The notes beneath the pieces were generated by a model that had not been told where the DNA came from, ran no database searches, and saw only the letters and a program-made list of their open reading frames with translations. 64,000 nt of DNA from Citrobacter arsenatis (GTDB lineage: Bacteria; Pseudomonadota; Gammaproteobacteria; Enterobacterales; Enterobacteriaceae). A program made the position numbers and the translations under genes. The stretch lies in NCBI RefSeq assembly GCF_004353845.1, contig NZ_CP037864.1:2170001-2234000 (forward strand). The letters run 5' to 3'. Positions 60,440 to 64,000 of this stretch are shown in pieces. Positions within the stretch are counted from its first letter, which is position 1. The number at the start of each line of letters is the position of its first letter.

Positions 60440-61470
60440 TGGTGATTCGTCCCATTGAACGTACGGATATCACCGCGTTGATGCAGCTTGCCAGTAAGAC
60501 CGGCGGCGGGTTGACCTCGCTACCGGCGAATGAAGCTACGCTGATGGCGCGTATCGAGCGCTCGCTACAAACCTGGCGCGGTGAGTTGCCAAAAAGTGAG
60601 CAGGGATATGTGTTTGTGCTGGAAGACAGCGCCAGTGGAACCGTGGCGGGGATTTGCGCTATTGAGGTGGCGGTAGGACTTAACGATCCCTGGTACAACT
60701 ATCGGGTCGGTACTCTGGTGCATGCTTCGAAAGAGTTGAACGTGTATAACGCGCTGCCGACCCTGTTTTTAAGTAACGATCACACGGGCAGCAGCGAGCT
60801 TTGTTCTCTGTTTCTCGATCCGGACTGGCGTAAAGAAGGCAACGGCTATTTGCTGTCAAAGTCGCGCTTTATGTTTATGGCGGCCTTTCGTGACCGATTC
60901 AATGAGAAGGTCGTGGCCGAGATGCGCGGCGTGATCGATGAACACGGCTACTCTCCGTTCTGGCAAAGCCTCGGCAAACGTTTTTTCTCGATGGAGTTCA
61001 GCCGGGCGGATTTTCTCTGCGGAACCGGGCAAAAAGCCTTTATTGCTGAACTGATGCCGAAGCATCCGATTTATACCCATTTTTTGTCTGATGAAGCGCA
61101 AAGCGTGATTGGTCAGGTACACCCGCAGACGGCTCCCGCACGGGCGGTGCTGGAGAAAGAAGGATTTCGCTACCGCAACTATGTCGACATTTTTGACGGC
61201 GGACCCACCCTGGAATGCGATATCGACCGGGTGCGCGCTATCCGTAAAAGCAGGCTGGTGGAAGTGGCCGAAGGTCAGCCAGCAACCGGCGATTATCCGG
61301 CCTGTCTGGTTGCCAATGAAAATTATCAAAACTTCCGCGTCATGTTGGTTCGTGCCGATCCGGATACCCAACGACTGGTACTGACGGCGGCGCAGCTGGA
61401 CGCCCTGAAATGCCACGCGGGCGACCATGTACGTTTTGTGCGTCTTTGTGCAGAGGAGAAAACAGCATGA
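60436..61470 (+). CDS. astA: arginine N-succinyltransferase AstA
   Basis: Enzyme of 344 residues, first step of the pathway: it moves succinyl from succinyl-CoA to the alpha-amino group of arginine. The GNAT-like fold spans most of the protein; 'LFLSNDHTGSSELCSLFLDPDWRKEGNG' is a conserved CoA-site region. The length is that of E. coli AstA. ATGA overlaps on both sides couple it to astC and astD. Confidence 0.96.
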   Translation: MMVIRPIERTDITALMQLASKTGGGLTSLPANEATLMARIERSLQTWRGELPKSEQGYVFVLEDSASGTVAGICAIEVAVGLNDPWYNYRVGTLVHASKELNVYNALPTLFLSNDHTGSSELCSLFLDPDWRKEGNGYLLSKSRFMFMAAFRDRFNEKVVAEMRGVIDEHGYSPFWQSLGKRFFSMEFSRADFLCGTGQKAFIAELMPKHPIYTHFLSDEAQSVIGQVHPQTAPARAVLEKEGFRYRNYVDIFDGGPTLECDIDRVRAIRKSRLVEVAEGQPATGDYPACLVANENYQNFRVMLVRADPDTQRLVLTAAQLDALKCHAGDHVRFVRLCAEEKTA

Positions 61471-62945
61471 CATTATGGATAAACGGCGACTGGGTGACGG
61501 GGCTGGGCGAGCATCGGGTGAAAACCAACCCCGTAAGTGGTGATGTGCTGTGGCAAGGCAATGATGCCGATGCAGCCCAAGTGGCGCAGGCGTGTCGGGC
61601 CGCGCGTGCAGCCTTTGCCGGCTGGGCTAAACAGCCTTTTAGCGCACGGCAGGCTATTGTTGAAAAGTTTGCTTCATTGCTGGAAAGCAATAAAGCCGAG
61701 CTAACCCAGGTTATCGCCCAGGAAACCGGCAAACCCCGTTGGGAAGCCGCGACTGAACTGACGGCGATGATCAATAAAATTGCCATCTCCGTGAAAGCTT
61801 ACCATGCCCGTACCGGAGAGCAGCACAGCGAACTACCGGATGGCGCGGCAACGTTGCGCCACCGCCCGCACGGCGTACTGGCGGTATTTGGCCCCTATAA
61901 CTTCCCCGGTCATTTACCCAATGGTCATATTGTTCCGGCACTGCTGGCAGGCAACACGTTGATTTTCAAACCCAGCGAGCTGACGCCGTGGACGGGCGAA
62001 GCCGTGACAAAGCTCTGGGAGCAGGCGGGATTGCCGCCGGGCGTGCTGAATCTGGTGCAGGGCGGACGTGAAACGGGCCAGGCGCTGAGTGCGCAGGAAG
62101 ATCTCGATGGTCTGCTGTTTACCGGTAGTGCAAATACAGGTTATCAACTGCATCGACAGTTATCCGGCCAGCCGGAAAAAATCCTCGCCCTGGAGATGGG
62201 GGGTAACAACCCGCTGATTATTGAGAACCCGGAAGATATTGATGCCGCAGTGCATCTGACCATTCAATCCGCGTTTGTTACCGCCGGACAGCGTTGTACC
62301 TGCGCCCGTCGCCTGTTAGTTAAAAAAGGCGCACAGGGTGATGCGTTCCTCGCGCGTCTGGTGGAAGTCAGCCAGCGTTTGACGCCCGACAACTGGGATG
62401 CGCAACCTCAGCCGTTTATGGGCGGGCTGATTTCCGAACAGGCCGCGCAACATGTTTATGATGCCTGGCAGCGTCTGGCGTCGTTGGGTGGTCGTACGCT
62501 GCTGGCACCACGTCTGATGAAATCCGGAACGTCACTGCTGGCTCCTGGAATCATCGAACTGACCGGAGCAGCGAACGTACCTGATGAAGAAGTTTTTGGA
62601 CCACTGCTCGGCGTCTGGCGTTATGACAGCTTTGATGACGCGATTCGTATGGCGAACAACACCCGTTTTGGCCTGTCGTGTGGGTTAGTTTCGCCCGAAC
62701 GCAATCAGTTTGATCAATTGCTGCTGGAGGCGCGGGCCGGGATCGTCAACTGGAATAAGCCGTTAACCGGCGCGGCGAGTACCGCACCGTTCGGCGGCGT
62801 TGGCGCGTCCGGGAACCATCGCGCCAGCGCGTGGTATGCCGCAGATTATTGCGCCTGGCCGATGGCAAGTCTGGAATCACCGGCCTTAACGTTGCCAACG
62901 GTGCTCAGTCCCGGCCTGGATTTTTCTCGCGAGGATAAGCTATGA
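61467..62945 (+). CDS. astD: succinylglutamate semialdehyde dehydrogenase AstD
   Basis: NAD-dependent aldehyde dehydrogenase of 492 residues, fourth step of the pathway. The catalytic cysteine is in 'TAGQRCTCARR' and the glutamate in 'LALEMGGNNPLI'; the NAD site includes 'FTGSANTGYQLH'. ATG 61467 starts inside the ATGA overlap with astA and gives the family start 'MTLWINGDWV'. It overlaps astB by four bases. Confidence 0.96.
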   Translation: MTLWINGDWVTGLGEHRVKTNPVSGDVLWQGNDADAAQVAQACRAARAAFAGWAKQPFSARQAIVEKFASLLESNKAELTQVIAQETGKPRWEAATELTAMINKIAISVKAYHARTGEQHSELPDGAATLRHRPHGVLAVFGPYNFPGHLPNGHIVPALLAGNTLIFKPSELTPWTGEAVTKLWEQAGLPPGVLNLVQGGRETGQALSAQEDLDGLLFTGSANTGYQLHRQLSGQPEKILALEMGGNNPLIIENPEDIDAAVHLTIQSAFVTAGQRCTCARRLLVKKGAQGDAFLARLVEVSQRLTPDNWDAQPQPFMGGLISEQAAQHVYDAWQRLASLGGRTLLAPRLMKSGTSLLAPGIIELTGAANVPDEEVFGPLLGVWRYDSFDDAIRMANNTRFGLSCGLVSPERNQFDQLLLEARAGIVNWNKPLTGAASTAPFGGVGASGNHRASAWYAADYCAWPMASLESPALTLPTVLSPGLDFSREDKL

Positions 62946-64000
62946 AAGCCCGTGAGGTAAATTTTGATGGTCTGGTAGGGCTGACTCACCACTATGCGGG
63001 GCTGTCCTTTGGTAATGAGGCCTCAACCAAACATCGTTTTCAGGTGTCGAACCCGCGTCTGGCGGCGAAGCAGGGACTGCTGAAGATGAAAGCGCTGGCG
63101 GATGCAGGATTTCCCCAGGCGGTGATCCCGCCTCATGAGCGACCTTATATTCCAGTATTGCGTCAGTTGGGTTTCAGCGGCAGTGACGAACAGGTGCTGG
63201 AGAAGGTGGCGCGTCAGGCGCCGCACTGGCTCTCCAGTGCCAGTTCCGCATCGCCTATGTGGGTGGCGAATGCGGCAACGGTCTGCCCGTCGGCAGATTC
63301 GTTGGACGGAAAAGTACATCTGACGGTGGCGAATCTGAATAATAAGTTCCACCGTTCGCTGGAAGCGCCGACTACCGAAGCGTTGTTACGGGCGATTTTC
63401 AGTGATGAGAATAGCTTTGCGGTCCACGGCGCGTTACCCCAGGTTGCGCTTTTCGGCGATGAAGGGGCGGCAAACCATAACCGCCTCGGCGGAGATTACG
63501 GCGACCCCGGCGTACAGCTATTCATTTACGGTCGTGAAGAAGGGAATGCGTCCCAGCCGAAGCGCTATCCGGCGAGGCAATCCCGCGAGGCCAGCGAGGC
63601 GGTAGCACGACTGAATCAGGTAAACCCACATCAGCACATTTTTGCTCAGCAAAACCCGGACGTCATCGATCTTGGCGTGTTTCATAACGATGTCATTGCG
63701 GTGTCGAATCGCCAGGTGCTGTTTTGTCATCAGCATGCGTTTGTCAGACAGCAGGCGTTATTAGAGCAGTTACGCAGCCAGGTGGCAGGGTTTACCCCGC
63801 TGGAAGTTCCGGCTGCGGAAGTGTCAGTGCAGGATGCGGTGACCACCTATCTGTTTAACAGCCAGCTACTGAGCCGGGATGACGGTTCGATGATGCTGGT
63901 TCTGCCGCAGGAGTGTCGGGAGCATGCGGGCGTGTGGCGGTATTTGAACCGTCTGCTCGAGGAAGACAATCCGATCGATGACCTGCGGGTATTCGATCTG
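62942..64000 (+). CDS. astB: succinylarginine dihydrolase AstB, 5' part
   Basis: First 353 residues of a protein usually about 447 long; the window ends inside the gene. It hydrolyses succinylarginine to succinylornithine, two ammonia and CO2 (second pathway step). The catalytic Glu174 ('LFGDEGAANH') and His248 ('GVFHNDVIAV') are present; the catalytic cysteine near residue 365 lies beyond the window. The ATG is in the ATGA overlap with astD. astE should follow outside the window. Confidence 0.94.
   Translation, partial: MKAREVNFDGLVGLTHHYAGLSFGNEASTKHRFQVSNPRLAAKQGLLKMKALADAGFPQAVIPPHERPYIPVLRQLGFSGSDEQVLEKVARQAPHWLSSASSASPMWVANAATVCPSADSLDGKVHLTVANLNNKFHRSLEAPTTEALLRAIFSDENSFAVHGALPQVALFGDEGAANHNRLGGDYGDPGVQLFIYGREEGNASQPKRYPARQSREASEAVARLNQVNPHQHIFAQQNPDVIDLGVFHNDVIAVSNRQVLFCHQHAFVRQQALLEQLRSQVAGFTPLEVPAAEVSVQDAVTTYLFNSQLLSRDDGSMMLVLPQECREHAGVWRYLNRLLEEDNPIDDLRVFDL

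Noticed and set aside
1..64000. CRISPR array, prophage, integron or insertion sequence
   Set aside because: No spaced direct repeats with unique spacers, no transposase, integrase or phage genes were seen; the only repeats are REP/BIME elements.

Overview
The window is a chromosomal segment of an Escherichia-like member of the Enterobacteriaceae, most likely Citrobacter. Gene content and order follow the E. coli K-12 xthA-to-leuE region in inverted orientation (leuE, yeaR-yoaG, yeaQ ... gapA, msrB ... ydjLKJIHGFE, pncA, ansA, sppA, selD, topB, gdhA, ynj genes, xthA, ast). Protein lengths match the E. coli products almost one for one. Several genes not found at these positions in K-12 are inserted between the conserved blocks. 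The genus is inferred from gene order and recalled sequences, not from a database search. No tRNA, rRNA, IS element, prophage or CRISPR array was seen.

Region by region: (1) 1-5.2 kb holds the end of a nickel/peptide-type ABC importer operon (binding protein cut by the window start, two permeases, two ATPases), a secreted Nuc-like phospholipase-D-fold nuclease, and zinT behind a clear Zur operator. (2) 5.3-6.8 kb holds leuE and the yeaR-yoaG pair. (3) 6.9-9.8 kb is an accessory insert: an unrecognised membrane protein and a formate dehydrogenase H homologue with cysteine in place of selenocysteine at residue 140, preceded by a sigma-54 promoter. (4) 10-22.7 kb is the stress and c-di-GMP block: yeaQ, the tiny yoaJ and yoaK, dgcP, yoaF, yeaO, an orphan CTP-synthase-like amidotransferase, nimT/nimR, yeaL, yeaK, dgcJ, yeaH, yeaG (sigma-54 promoter) and mipA. 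(5) 22.8-24 kb is AT-rich and carries two small exported proteins. (6) 24-28.4 kb holds yeaE, a five-copy REP array, yeaD, gapA, msrB and yeaC. (7) 28.5-30.2 kb is an insert with yajD and a secreted family 18 chitinase. (8) 30.4-39.2 kb is the ydj cluster, a compact catabolic unit with two zinc alcohol dehydrogenases, an aldolase, a sugar kinase, an aldo-keto reductase, a DeoR regulator and two MFS transporters. (9) 39.2-49.4 kb holds pncA, ansA, an orphan GlxA-type regulator, sppA, ydjA, selD, topB and gdhA. (10) 49.6-57.8 kb holds the ynj/ydj membrane and transport genes, rearranged relative to K-12: ynjA sits next to ynjF, ydjY is missing, and ydjX has a frameshift at its start. (11) 58-64 kb holds xthA and astCADB with sigma-54 and NtrC sites; astB runs off the end.

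Shared themes: metal supply (region 1), nitrogen-limitation and sigma-54 control (fdhF, yeaGH, ast), arginine, glutamate and asparagine nitrogen metabolism (ast, gdhA, ansA), and carbohydrate use (ydj cluster, chitinase). Most of the window is ordinary core chromosome. The parts most worth follow-up are the Zur/ABC/nuclease/ZinT group, the Cys-type FdhF with its own sigma-54 promoter, the uncharacterised ydj pathway, the orphan amidotransferase, and the ydjX frameshift.
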